64,000 bases of DNA from Platanthera guangdongensis (GCA_039583875.1 CM077165.1:71412757-71476756); one strand, 5' to 3'; shown: positions 1 to 11,053, numbered from the stretch's first letter. Notes: generated by a model from the sequence alone, not told the origin. Numbers and translations: made by a program.

Positions 1-110
1 TTTCACGCGGTTGAGATTACTCAACGCGGGTACGCACAGGGCCGTGTGTGCACCGGTGTTCACCTTCTTTATATAGGGCCGTGTCACCTTCTTCCTCCCC
101 ACTTCCTGGT
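1..110 (+). promoter_or_regulatory. Dyad-rich segment with TATA box upstream of the G env-like ORF
   Basis: The first 110 bases carry several copies of GGCCGTGT/CGGGTACGCAC-type words like those in LTRs elsewhere in the window, then a TATA-like TTTATATAG at 68-76. The env-like ORF of element G has its first ATG at 378. Subgenomic expression of the env-like ORF from an internal promoter is an inference; the left part lies outside the window. Confidence 0.4.
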
Positions 111-377
111 TTCAGCAATTCCTCCCAGCACCCATTCCCTCCACGGCCAGAGCTCGAGTTTGAAGCTTTTGCCTTCAAACTTTGCGGATACGCCTCCTCT
201 ACTTGACATCTATCCTCCTAGGTAACAATTTCTAGTATATATCTCTACTCAACTTCTTTTTTCTCTCCACCCCTTTCTCCAATTTCTTGCTCTGCCCCTT
301 TCATTTTAACTCTCCTTATTCTTCTTCATCATTTTTTAAAAAAAAAACAAAAAATTCTTTATATTTGACCACATATC

Positions 378-1638
378 ATGTCTTCGGGACGAGCTCAAGG
401 TGGTCGACGTCGTCGCCCGGAGCCCAGGCCTTGTCTACGGAGAGGTGCGACGCCACTGTGCCACTGCAGTTCACCGATCCCGCACACATCAACCGCTTCA
501 ACTGCCTACAGTCAAAGAAATATCAAGATACCTGATCTATTGACTGGAGTGTATTAGAGGAGATAAATTTAGCGAAAGATGTCAGAGATTTAATATCTGT
601 AGTGGGATGAGAGCAGTTTTTTGCTATTGAGGAGTTAGGTTTTAAGGAACTCACACTAGAGTTCATGTCGTCCTTCTACTTAAATCTTAGACCTAATCTC
701 ACCTAGCACGCGCACGCGCACGAGGGAGTCATTTCTTTTCGAGTAGGGGGCACTTTTTATACACTCACCCTTCTCCAATTCACCCAATACTTAGGGGTGT
801 ATAAGGACTCGTCCCTCTTTAGTGCCGCCTACCCCGAGCTTTATTTTGGCCTCCCCACTCGCGACCTTGCCGGAAACATCTCATCTCGGCTTTCTTTTGA
901 CTTTAGTCCCTATGAGGCCAAGAGATCCAAGGCCTCCAAGTTGCATTCTCCCACCCTCCACTACCTCCATCATTTACTGAGCCATACCTTGAGCGGCCGG
1001 AGCGAAAGCTCCGGTGTTGTTAGTAGATAGGACATGCTATACCTCTATAGCATGTCGTCTGGTTATCCCCTCCACCTGGGTTACATGCTTGCCCTGTTCA
1101 TTCTTCACTAGGCCGACAACTCCTATATAGGGTCTATTTGTGTAGCACCCTACATCACCCGCCTGGTGAAGAGCATGAACATATTCTCATCCCTTCCCCC
1201 AATGACAGTGGTCGCGAAGACCGTGCCCATCACGATGGCCAGTCTTCGATCCCTCCGCCTCGTTACCACCCGTCAGGGCCGGGGTGGCATTATATATTCT
1301 CTTGCGAGGCGTGGACCGCACGCATAGGACGATGATGACGACGAGGTGGATCCTGACCTCGATGTGCCTCTGGTGCCTCCGGCCCATTCTACCTATGCTC
1401 AGGGAGAGTCTTCTACTGCTCCTCCTCGAGCACGTTCGCAGTATTCACAGGAGTTCCAGCACATCTTCGAGACCAAGCTCTTGCCACGATTACAACATAT
1501 CGAGGATGCGCAGACGCGGACAGAGGACCTCCTCATTCAGATCAGGGACCACCTAGGGATCGCTCCTAGAGCACCGGCAGCTCCTGTCCAGGCTCACTTC
1601 CCCGACGATCAGACCGACCCGCTAGCCAACTATTGACA
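378..1638 (+). pseudogene. Athila-type env-like ORF of element G, decayed
   Basis: An ATG at 378 opens an arginine-rich N-terminus. After a frameshift near 430, one reading frame runs to the TGA at about 1636 with at least six in-frame stops (near 533, 608, 703, 1028, 1110 and 1327). The segment reading FKELTLEFMSSFYLNL, followed by ISFRVGGTFYTLTLLQF, matches the pattern of the extra ORF of Athila-type Ty3/gypsy elements, often labelled a putative plant transposon protein or env-like protein. The C-terminal part (1330-1636) is acidic, then Pro/Ser-rich with a short predicted helical stretch. No signal peptide or membrane segment is evident to me. Its biochemical role is unknown even in intact relatives. 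The gag-pol of G would lie to the left of the window. The gene cannot make a full protein. Confidence 0.6.
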
Positions 1639-1821
1639 TGTATCAGTGTATTTTAGCAGTCTTTATTTGTATCAGTATATTTTCAGAAATTATATATATG
1701 ATATCAGTTTTGCTCCTTTATCATTCATGTGCTCTTCTATTTTCATGATACGCAGTTCTTTATTTATTGGTGAAATTACACTAGCAACTCTTTACATTGC
1801 AATGAGGACATTATAAACTTC

Positions 1822-1836
1822 AAGTTTGGGGGTGGA
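1822..1836 (+). other. Polypurine-tract-like site after the env-like ORF (G)
   Basis: The purine-rich AAGTTTGGGGGTGGA follows the motif caatgaggacatt, a combination common near the 3' end of Athila-like plant gypsy elements. The next bases are TGTTCT, a plausible LTR start. A second similar tract lies at 3251-3267, so which one primes plus-strand synthesis is open. Confidence 0.5.
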
Positions 1837-1919
1837 TGTTCTTTAATTCACTAATTTCTGTGATAGACATGATTACAATTAGTTATACTTTTGATATCAT
1901 AGTACTCAAGGTTGTTATA

Positions 1920-1939
1920 CCCCCCCCCCCCCCCCCCCC
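1920..1939. repeat. Poly-C homopolymer, 20 C
   Basis: An uninterrupted run of 20 C lies inside the non-coding 3' region of G. The opposite strand is poly-G. Its length is likely to vary and to be error-prone in sequencing. Confidence 0.9.
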
Positions 1940-2508
1940 AAAGTTTTTTTGTGTACCCCTTTAAGCTCTCATGTATTCAATCATTTGGGATTATAGCTAT
2001 CTAATTTAACTTCGCACGCTGATTAAAATGAATTGATTTAGACTCATTGAGTGTTCAACTTTATTGATTCGTAATTAAGTATAGAAATTCATTAGCCTAA
2101 TTTTCTCTATATAATCTATTTTTAAGATTACTCCTTTATATTATTAACTATCAACCACTCTATTTTAGAAAATATAATCATCTATAATAAAGTGAGTTGA
2201 TTAGTGTAACATTTTGATAATTTTGTATTAGGAAATCAAAATACAGAATACTCTATTGATATCTAGAACTTACCCTCTAGCGATCCTCAAAACTTTTGCA
2301 TAGGTTAATTAGTAAGGGCGGAAAAGACTTAGGCCTCCTTTTGGATAGATTGAGCCTTGCAAACCCAAAACCTTAAACATTATAACCTTGCACACCCAGT
2401 TTGGACCTAATCCCTATGCCTTTTGATACTCTACCACTAAAATTCACCAAGGCCAAATCCTTACCTATTAACACACCTATCATTGAGATCTTCTTGGATG
2501 AGTTTGTT

Positions 2509-2645
2509 CATAGTGATATGTGGCCTGAGTGCGTGTATATTTGCACCCATTCGGAATGATCCCTACTATGAACCCTAAAAAAACATAGTGATATGTGGCC
2601 TGAGTGCGTGTATATTTGTACCCATTCGGAATGATCCCTATTATG
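2509..2645. repeat. Two-copy direct repeat, about 62 bp
   Basis: Copies at about 2509-2570 and 2584-2645 both begin catagtgatatgtggcctga and end in tatg. They differ at only a couple of positions and are separated by 13 bp. They are non-coding and lie inside the G terminal region. Confidence 0.85.
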
Positions 2646-3250
2646 GCCCCTTGGTTAAGAAAAAAATAAAATATAGAGTTTCCATCAAAATGTGGGAAGT
2701 ATAATAATTACAAAGTCTGTGGCTGCTTTTATAACATTGATGTATGTTAAGGTATTTACAAAACAAAAGGTTCAATTGTGATTTAGGTGTGAAAAAAAAT
2801 CCATCAAATTTATCTTTGATTACTCCACCTATAATCGTCTATCCTAAGCCAAAAAAAGGTTACACCATAATACAAGTCCTAAGGATCCAACCTCACTAAT
2901 TCTAACTAGTGTCGTGGAGAGGGTGTGAAAAGGTAAGCTCATGACTATCAATGGTGGTACTTACAAGTTTTGAAATACTAATACATATCTTATTGAGATT
3001 GTTATTTTCTCCTCACAATTGTTATAGATGACTATACTTCTATTTCTAAGAAAAAGTGAAAGATAATTAAAAGATATATTGGAGGAATTTTAAGATGAAT
3101 TTATATTTAGAAAAGTCTGCTACACTATTTCTTATACGATTACATCATCAAAGTTCTCTTTAAATTCATAGCAACCAGTGTGCGGAAGCAAAATTATTTA
3201 TTGGTAACCCAAATGTTGGAATTAGTTTGCTTAGGGACAAGAAAAATCTA

Positions 3251-3267
3251 AATCTTGGGGTATTTGA
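3251..3267 (+). other. Second polypurine-tract-like site in G
   Basis: The sequence gcttagggacaag, then aaatcttggggtatt, is followed directly by TGATGAGTAC. This resembles the border between polypurine tract and LTR in plant gypsy elements whose LTR starts TGATGAG. If it is the real tract, the 3' LTR starts near 3268 and 1837-3267 is internal non-coding sequence. Confidence 0.35.
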
Positions 3268-3540
3268 TGAGTACAATTATGATAGGCTTTTTACTATCAT
3301 AATTGTAATCATGTCTACTATTTTCTACCTCCCTATGCAGTAATTTAGCGAGAATAGTTATGAATTTGCTTTATCATGAGTAGAAGAGCACAGATTAGGA
3401 GTTTCTAATATCCATGTGTTAAGCTGTCTATTTATTTTTTTATTTTTCTAATGCAGGTATCGCTAACCAGTGGAGCTAGAAGTCTTGGAGCAAATAGAGG
3501 AGTTTACAGATTCAATATGGCTGATGGTAGGATAAGAATG

Positions 3541-3752
3541 GGGCGTACACGGGTAGGCACAGGCCCGTATTGCCTACCTGTGTCCTATCCGGGATGGAGC
3601 AGAAGAACTGGAAGAAGAAGATAGAGCACCACACAGGTGGGAACACGCCCGTGTTCCCACCCGTGTCCTTTTCGGCATAAATCTAACTTCGGCATGTGAC
3701 ACGACTGTGTTGGAACCCGTGTCCGACCCTGTTTGCTAGGAGACTATAAAAT
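3541..3752 (+). promoter_or_regulatory. CG-rich dyad cluster and TATA box of G
   Basis: Paired words such as acacgggtaggcac...cctacctgtgtcc and aacacgcccgtgttcccacc form inverted repeats across 3541-3735. A TATA-like CTATAAAAT follows at 3744-3752. The layout, dyads then TATA, is the same as in the other LTRs of this window. Confidence 0.5.
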
Positions 3753-3773
3753 ACCTGTAGAAAAATTAGAACA

Positions 3774-4432
3774 TGAAAGTTCTACCTCTGGAAAAACAGG
3801 ATGATACAATAGCTGAGAAATCTCTAAGGCCCTCACCTGGAACTGGCGATCAGGTGTAGGGGGAGACAATACAAGAGATGGATTCAATTGAGGGGGAGAA
3901 CCTCAATGTTCTGCCAGATATGGATATCGATACTATACATACTATAGTAATGGAAGTAGTACAAGAACTAGAACAGAAAATAACTGATAGAGAATATGAG
4001 GAAGTAGTCTCCAAGGAGACAGAAGCAGAAATCTTTCTGAATATAGATATAAATATCCAGGAGGAGATAACTTCTCTTCTAGAGGAGCATGTTCCTACTA
4101 TTGTAGTTCGGCAAGATGAGGCTAACCTTGATAACACCAACATTGGTGAAGAAGGTGCAATGGTTGAGGGGGAGTTAGCAGATCAGGCCCCAAATACTGA
4201 AACAGCTAAAGAGCCTACATCTGTTGAGATGGATAATTCATCAGAATATGAGGAGGAAGAAACATCTCAGTTAAAGAAAAGAAAATTATCTGAACTTAAA
4301 AAGGAAAGTAGAAGTTATAAGAAAAATATTAAGTCTGGCACAACTCCTGCTCCTGCTATGGATTTAAGTTCACTTCTAGTAAAAATGTAGATTATGCTAG
4401 ATCAGTAAAGGAATCAACTTGAGAAGTATGTA
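3774..4432 (+). pseudogene. Fragment of a Sirevirus-type third ORF (relic C)
   Basis: The frame at 3878-4390 gives a very acidic, Glu-rich protein starting MDSIEGENLNV and ending MDLSSLLVKM; similarity continues upstream to about 3800 and downstream to 4432. It is homologous to the third ORF of element A. Both share an EKS...GD...QVQGE stretch, an acidic EEE...KKRKL segment, and the ending SSLL followed by a LD/Q..EKY motif. The gggggag codon pairs also recur. The copia third ORF is env-like by position, but its function is unknown. The fragment stops exactly where LTR B begins, so I read it as the target into which B inserted (5 bp before the LTR are ATGTA). A tandem arrangement with B is an alternative. 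Confidence 0.55.
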
Positions 4433-4448
4433 TGTTGGGTATTGTATC
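4433..4448 (+). repeat. 5' LTR of B, segment 1 (first 16 bp)
   Basis: TGTTGGGTATTGTATC is the start of an LTR that resumes after element T with CACAATAACC at 13162. The joined start aligns with the LTR of A (TGTTGGGTAC..., AGATTTG, GAAG, CACCTT, GTATTTGATG in order). The last five bases, GTATC, are the target-site duplication of T. Confidence 0.7.
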
Positions 4449-6533
4449 TGTAATACCCCCTATCCATCGCATAGCATATAGCAGTAGGTCTGGCCGGGGC
4501 CCGATGCCATATACCACAGACAGGCTGGGTGGTTACTCAATGGAAACCATCACACTAATATCCAACGTCCTACACAGAGTCATTCTAGTAGAAGCAATTT
4601 AAAGTTGAAAATTAAAGAACCCAGCCACAAGCATGAATGTCCACTACTCAAATCAATAGGAATGAAGTATAATACACAAGTACAATGGCCTTAGGGCCTT
4701 ACAATTGTTTACTCAATAAAATGTGTCTTTCATACGACAACACGCAGGCCGGTCACACATGAAGAAATAAGTAAACACTCAAAATAGGCCTTCGAGGGCC
4801 GGCTCAGCAACTTGGGCTTTAGCCCGCTATTTACCATTTGGTCCTGTGGCACCTGCAAGCAACAATCCACCGCAACGGTGGCAAACAAAGGCAACGGTCA
4901 GTTATGCTGACCAAATTATAATGATCCCTCCCCCAAACTCGGGGCGGCGATGCTCCTTCCCTGCACTTTATTCGCATAACCAAGCATTATATAGTAATAA
5001 CACTACATCACAGGCGTAGTCACGCACGACCACACACCCCGTGCTCTCAGGGCACATTCTCGGTGAACCCTGTCAAAACCGCGGTCTCACCACCGCCACT
5101 TGGACGGCACATCTCGTGAGCATTTGAGTCTTTTAGTCAGAATTCACGTCACTTGAAAACATCGACAGCTTAAGACCCGACCTCTATGCCCTCGGTAGGC
5201 ACCAAACTGCATAGAGCAGGAACGGTTCCACTCAACCCGTTGCTCACTTCGCCATGACACTCAAAGTTATCGGCGTGGGTTGAGCTTCCCCGAAGCCCGC
5301 GAATCGAACGAACAATATTACATAACCCAGCTATATACAAGTTGGCTCCCAGGCTACCAAGATGGCAGAATCACGCATCTGCCTAGTTTTCCGGGTGCAA
5401 CTCGAGGTTAGTCCCCAAGGCTCCCTATTGCAATCTACCGCGTAGAAAACCCGAAAAACAACCAATTGCATGGAGTCTTCTCCGGCCATTTATGCAATGC
5501 AACATCACCGATCCAGACCAACTTGTCCGGGTAGGCTTCACACATTATGTCTATATCCGTTCTCGATTAAGGACTCTACATTTACACAACGGGGACTATT
5601 CATGTCTACCCGAAGGAACGCCTCAACTCACCGCAAACTCGCGTGAGCGGGCTTCCTATACAAAGGAAAAGAGAACTTCACATGTCCTAGGATGAGAATC
5701 GTTACCCTAGCATTTTTCCTTGGCGCCATGGAAATTTATGTAGATGAAAAGCACCGCAATCTCCTTGCCTCCGTAGATCCGAAGTCGGCTCGCGATTTGG
5801 AGCTCCGAAGCTCCACTGGTAACTGGATTTAGCCTCCTTTCTCCTTCCTTACTCTCCCCTCTCTCTAGACTTTAGAAAGAGACTAAGTGAAAGAAATGAG
5901 GGATTTGAACCCCTATTCCCGGGTATATCCCAAAAGGAACAACCCCCAGCCGTCGGATCCCAAAATAAGGAAACGAACGGCCATGATCCAGAGCTAAAAT
6001 ACAAAACCTGGGCCGAACACGGCCTGCGATACGCCCATGTCCAGGTCCGTGTCCCCCATTTGCCGTCGAAATCGACGTGTCTCGAAAAACATACGGGCAC
6101 CCGACATGCCTGTGTTCGACCAGACATGCCCATGTCAGCCAGTACACGCCCGTGTTCCCGGGCATGTTCCTCCATCAACTCAGGACCAACACCAACCCAA
6201 GACTCACACGGGTCTTGGACACGCCCGTGTCCTATTTGACATGCCCGTGTCATACCCGAACACGCCTGGGATCTAGGTCATGTTCACTGTCTCGACACTT
6301 CGTCTCGACACTTCGTCGACCACCTGACACGGCCTTGGACACGCCCGTGTCTTAGGCCGTGTTCCCTATCTCAACACTTCGTCGAGCAAAATTGTCGACT
6401 TCCCTGGCAGATCATCGATGCAAGCTCGACACGCCCTGGGACACGCTCGTGTCCCAGGCCATGTGCCCCCTGCCAAATTCCAAACTTGGCTCAAAACACC
6501 TCGCGTCGCTCTTTTGAGTTTTGGGGCGTTACA
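4449..6533 (-). repeat. Left (3') LTR of T
   Basis: The LTR runs from tgtaataccc to ggcgttaca. On the element's own strand this copy is the 3' LTR, because the coding strand is minus. It contains a CG-rich dyad cluster at about 5995-6480 and otherwise no credible gene. Minus-strand frames at 5849-6253 and similar are products of the dyad repeats. Confidence 0.9.
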
Positions 6534-6552
6534 ACTCTCTCCATCTTAAAAG
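6534..6552 (-). other. Polypurine tract of T
   Basis: On the minus strand CTTTTAAGATGGAGAGAGT directly precedes the LTR start TGTAACGCC. The position and purine bias fit the plus-strand primer of a gypsy element. Confidence 0.7.
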
Positions 6553-6599
6553 AATTTCATCCTCGAAATTACATAAAGGAAAGAAACATAAAACTTAAA

Positions 6600-8310
6600 C
6601 GGTACCTGAGTGAAACAACTCCGGGTACTCCTCAAGCATGGTCTGCTCTCGCTCCCAAGAGAGCTCTTCCCGACCGCAATTGTCCCAACACACCTTCACT
6701 ATCCTGATCTCTTTATTGAGTAGCCACTTGACTTCTGAGTCCTCAATTCAAACGGGCTTGACCTTCGTCGTCAACCCATTATCGACTGGAACTTGATCCA
6801 CCGCGATCACATGCGAAGGCTCTTGCACCGCCTTTCGAAGCAGAAATATATGGAATACATCATGTAGACCACTAAGCTCCACTGATAGCCTCAAACGATA
6901 ATCTTCTTCACCAATCCGCTCCAGAATCTCAAACGGTCAAAGGTACCTCAGTCTTAGCTCCTTCAAGCGCCGCACCCACGAGACACCCTCGAACGGCTTG
7001 ATCTTCAAGTACACCCAGTCGCCAACATCGAACTCCACATTCCTGTGCTTGGCATTATAGTACTTTGCATGGCGGTCCTGAGCGATAAGCAACCTCTCCC
7101 AAATGGTTTTCACCAAAGAAGTAGCATCCTCCACCTCTTGTCGCTTGTATAACTTTGAATTGCCCGTTTCCAACCAAGGCAACGGCGTGCGACATCTTCT
7201 ACCATAAAGGGCCACGAAGGGCGCCATTTGTATGCTCGCCTGGTAGCTATTGTTATACGAGAACTCCACTAAGTATAGTTGATCTTCCCACTGTTTCCCA
7301 AAGTCCAGGATGCACATGCGAAGAATGTCTTCCATCGTCCTATTGACCCTCTGGGTCTGTCCATCTGTTTGCGGATGAAAGGTTGTGCTGAAACTCAGCT
7401 TCGTTCACAACATCTGCTGCACCAGCCCCCAATCATTGGACGTGAACCGCCCATCACGGTCACTCACGATGTTGCGGGGCACACCATGAAGCCGCACAAT
7501 ATTGTCCACAAACAGCTTTGTCAACTTCTCAACCGGATCATCCTTCCTATGCGGAATAAAGTGTGACACCTTCGTTAGACGATCTACGACCACCCAAATG
7601 CCATCATTCCCCTTTTGCGACCTCGGCAGCCCATGCACAAAGTCCATAGTAATGTCGTCAAACTTCCACTCCGGAATAGGCAAGGATTTCAAGAATCCTC
7701 CCGGCTTTTGGCATTCCGCCTTCACCAAGACGCATGTCTGACACTTCACCACGTACAGAGCCATGTCCTTCTTCAGTCCTGGCCACCAGAACAATCTCTT
7801 GACATCACGGTACACCTTCGTGCTCCTCGGGTGAATCGAGTACTTGGTATGATGTGCCTCATACAACAATTTCGTCCGCAAATTGCCCACACTCGAGACG
7901 CACAGACGACCGTATTTCCAAAGCAATCCATCCTCAACAATGAATTGGTAATTTGACCCATCCAGAGCCTCAACCATGATCTGCTTCATATATCCATCCA
8001 CATCCAAAGCCTGCCGAATCCGATCAGCCAGGTCATATTGAACTTCAGTCCAGTTCAATAGCACTTCTGTACTTGACTGCCTGTCTACGCAAGTGATCTC
8101 CAACGCCTCCAACTCCCGAACCAACCGCTCGTCATGGACCAACATCCAATTGGCTTGAGCTGGGGCCCGTAGACTCAACGCATCCGCAACCGCATTGCCT
8201 TTCCCAGGAACATAATGGACTTTGAACATACAGTCCCCCAGGAACTCCATCCATATCTTCTGCCACATGTTTAGAGCCTACTGATCCGACAAATATTTCA
8301 GGCTTTCATG
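6600..8310 (-). pseudogene. Integrase and chromodomain remnant of T
   Basis: The minus-strand frames at 7405-8268 and 6937-7335 are parts of one integrase. The first gives the end of RNase H (HYVPGKGNAVADALS), the zinc-binding region with two His and the CQTC cysteines, the first catalytic Asp in TMDFVHGLP and the second in IVSDRDGRF. An in-frame TGA lies near 7405. The catalytic Glu expected 35 residues after the second Asp reads Gln (CAG, in GQTQRVNRT near 7360). The C-terminal part gives [11 protein letters not shown] and VGDWVYLK, then a remnant matching a chromodomain (EVKWLLNKEIRIVKVCWDN, about 6640-6770), broken by stops and a frameshift. Chromodomain integrases belong to chromoviruses and direct insertion into heterochromatin in studied members. 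The enzyme here is dead. Confidence 0.85.
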
Positions 8311-8314
8311 GTCG

Positions 8315-9300
8315 CTATAAATATCGACCTTTACCACCATACAAGTAGTGCCTCCATAACTTTAAGGAAAAAATCACGGCCGCTAACTTCAGGTCATGGA
8401 CCGGATAATTCCTTTCGTGCACTTTCAGTTGTCTCGAGCCATACGCTATAACGCTTCCATGCTGTAGTAGCACGCAACCCAAACCACTGCCCGAAGCATC
8501 GCTGTAGATTTCAAAACCTTCGATCCCACTCGGCGAACTAAGAACTGGCACCGTGGTCAACTGACACTTCAACTCCTCAAAAGCTCGCGCACACTCTGGC
8601 GTACAAACGAACTTCTGCTCTTTCCTCATCAAAGTAGTGAGGGGTAACCCTATCCGCGAGATGTTCTCCACGAAGCGACTGTAATAGCCGGCAAGCCCCA
8701 GAAAACTCAGGACTTCCTCCACCGTAGAAAGCACAGGCCACTCTTGTATCACAACAATCTTTGTCGGATCTACCGCAATTCCCTCTCCACTCACTATATC
8801 ACCAAGGAACGCCATTGAGGACAACAAAAACTCGCATTTGGAGAACTTGGCGTACAATTGATTCCTCCTCAGCATCTCCAAAACCAAATGAAGATGCTTG
8901 AAGTGATCTTCCTCACTCTGCGAGTACACCAAAATGTCGTCGATGAAGACTATCACAAAATGGTCCAAGTACTCCCTGAAAGTCTTGTTCATCAAATCCA
9001 TGAACATCGACGATGCATTCGTCAGCCCAAACAACATGACCGTAAACTTGTAATGCATGTATCTTGTACTGAACGTTGTTTTAGGGATATCACTCTCCCT
9101 TATTCTCAACTGATAGTAACCGAACTTAAGATCCAACTTAGAGTACACCGTCGACCTATCTAATTGATCAAATAAATCATCAATCCTTGGGATCGGGTAC
9201 TTGTTCTTCTCCATCAACTTGTTCAATTCTCAGTAATCAATACAAAGTCTCAAGCTCCCGTCCTTCTTCTTAACAAAGAGGACCGGTGCGCTCCAAGACG
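8315..9300 (-). pseudogene. Reverse transcriptase-RNase H of T
   Basis: Minus-strand reading begins upstream of 9226 with SAPVLFVKKKDGSLRLC, then a TGA where Arg is expected, then the long frame 8315-9226. The polymerase core has the Asp in [13 protein letters not shown] and the catalytic FIDDILVYS box, a normal Ty3/gypsy variant of YxDD. RNase H follows with [16 protein letters not shown] single inserted base near 8337 (after HYLYG) shifts the frame before the RNase H end, which resumes at 8268. The gene is well preserved compared with gag but cannot make an intact polyprotein. Confidence 0.9.
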
Positions 9301-9425
9301 ACGAGCTTGGACGCACTTAACCTTACTCCTGCAACTCTTAAAGTTGCACCTTCAGCTCCGCAATCTCCTTAGGCGCTAACTGATACGAAGAGCGTATGAC
9401 CGGTTTGGCATCACACTGAACCGCC

Positions 9426-9770
9426 TTAACCATCTGAAGAGCATACACCAACATCATGCTCGACCCCTTTCAAGCCCACAAATATCGTCTCACGACCAGT
9501 TCCCAACTTGACTTTCTTGCGATTTCGATCAATGTATGTTTGCTGCTCCGAGAGGCAGTCCATAATAAAGATTACGTCGAGCTCCCCTAGCGGTAGTAAC
9601 GATGCTTGTAAGTCAAAGTCTTGACCCCCAATCCGCACCTGAACGCAATAGATTCTACTCGCGTGCAATAAGAATCATTAGACAACAATGCATCCAATTT
9701 GTCTTTTGCCATCGAAGGAGGTACTCCGACGTGTAATACAAATCCTTTGGTCAAAAGGGAACGCGAAGCT
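9426..9770 (-). pseudogene. Retropepsin remnant of T
   Basis: The frame at 9426-9668 gives VRIGGQDFDLQASLLPL then GELDVIFIMDCLSEQQTYID, the C-terminal part of a gypsy aspartic protease (the family has GxDVILGMDWL here). The active-site DTGA/DSGA segment is not found upstream. The preceding bases read a different sequence (PSMAKDKLDALLSND), so the catalytic part is deleted or unrecognisable. Confidence 0.6.
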
Positions 9771-9888
9771 CCCTAAGCGAACGGTGCTCTCGCCGAATTA
9801 ATCGAAAATCAAAACAAAGCTTAGCACAAACAGTTCTAAGCTAACATGCACCAGGGCAACAAGTATTTAAAGCTAAATTGTCATAACT

Positions 9889-10845
9889 TTAAGCCGTACC
9901 TGTCATCACGATAGCGTGCTTCTTCTCGGACTTGGGGCATCCGCTCCAGCAGTCTCGGGCAAAGTGCCCAGACTTTCCACAATTAAAGCATGCGCCCGGG
10001 GTTCGACTCGTAGTCATCCCAGAAGCACCAGAATAAGGAGCTGCACCCGAAGTCCTAGCCTTCTTATACCACCTACGGTACGCAGACTTTGAGGAGTTCG
10101 GCATTTTGAACTCTGTCTTCTACATATCCAAGTCTTTGCTTCCTTGGATTTGATTCAGATCTCTGGCACTTTGTCCTATACCTGCTCCTGACATAGCTTT
10201 CTTTAACTTCTGAGCACCATTCCGATAATCTCTGGCAAAGTGCCCTTCCTTGCCACACTTAAAACAACCATATGGAGCCTGACCAGTAGACATTTTAGAC
10301 TTCTTGTTCCTCCTCCTTCGGTATGCAGACTTTACAGAATCTGGAAAGTCTAGTACCTTGAACTCCGACGTCCGATTGACTATTGCCAAATCTACTTCCA
10401 AAGATCTAGCCGATTCAACCAAGGCTCGGAATCCCAATAATTTTGGTCCTAGCAGCAAAACTCGTAATTCGCCGCGTATGCCATTATAAAACCTATCAAC
10501 CATCGACTATTCGCTCTCCACTTCAGAGCCCAGGTAGCGTCTTATCATCAGAAACGCTTGTAAATATTCCTCAACTGAGTGCGTACCCTGCACTAAAAGC
10601 ATGTTCAACTACTGCCCCAAAGTTCCTATAAATTTCATTTGCTCCATCACACCACTCGGTGTTGGAGTTACTTCAAAAATAGGGGACTGCACATGTATTT
10701 CATTTTGTGCACCAATCGCAGCGAACACTGCTTCCACCACCATTCTTATGGTTTCAGTGGAGGGAAGGGTGGCAGGCACGTCACTAGGTGCACTATAATC
10801 CTCAGAAACCGGATGTTCTGATGGCCCAGCACCGCTTCTGGTCAC
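9889..10845 (-). pseudogene. Gag of T with core deletion and duplicated zinc-knuckle module
   Basis: Minus-strand coding starts near 10845 with GAGPSEHPVSED, where a GTG lies at the expected start, and reads PSTETIRMVVEAVFAAI. It then jumps to VQGTHSVEEYLQAF, so roughly 130 residues of capsid core present in U are missing. The frame 10120-10503 carries the end of the capsid (VDRFYNGIRGELR) and a knuckle CFKCGKEGHFARDY, in which the last Cys is Tyr. After one stop the same frame (9889-10104) repeats a related module: KSAYRR, then a second, intact knuckle CFNCGKSGHFARDC. Related proteins usually carry one knuckle, and the two modules look like a tandem duplication. Gag binds and packages element RNA; this copy is non-functional. 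Confidence 0.8.
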
Positions 10846-11053
10846 CTATAGCTGTACAAAACACCATTAAGCGACCATACAAAATTGCAAAAAGCAATTA
10901 TAAGAACACGCAGGTTCCTCAAACAAGTGTATTTTCATTCCTAAGTAGACATTCATGGGTTCTTTTGATGTTATAACGATGACGCACACACATATGCTCA
11001 CCACCACTTAAAAAGAATTCGCCCACGAATTCATTTAAGACTGACCGAAACCA

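Larger units (their letters stand above)
1837..3773 (+). repeat. 3'-terminal non-coding region of G, probable 3' LTR
   Basis: About 1.9 kb without a coding frame lies between the polypurine-like site and the copia-derived ORF of C. It starts TGTTCT and could end AGAACA at 3773, which would be a short inverted repeat, but no partner LTR is in the window so both borders are inferred. A TATA-like CTATAAAAT at 3744-3752 sits only about 20 bp before this end, leaving no room for R and U5. The LTR may therefore be truncated, or the border misplaced. Confidence 0.4.

Noticed and set aside
5849..6355. Several overlapping frames in the left T LTR
   Set aside because: Same cause as above: GC-rich dyad repeats leave all frames open. 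No start context or domain supports them.
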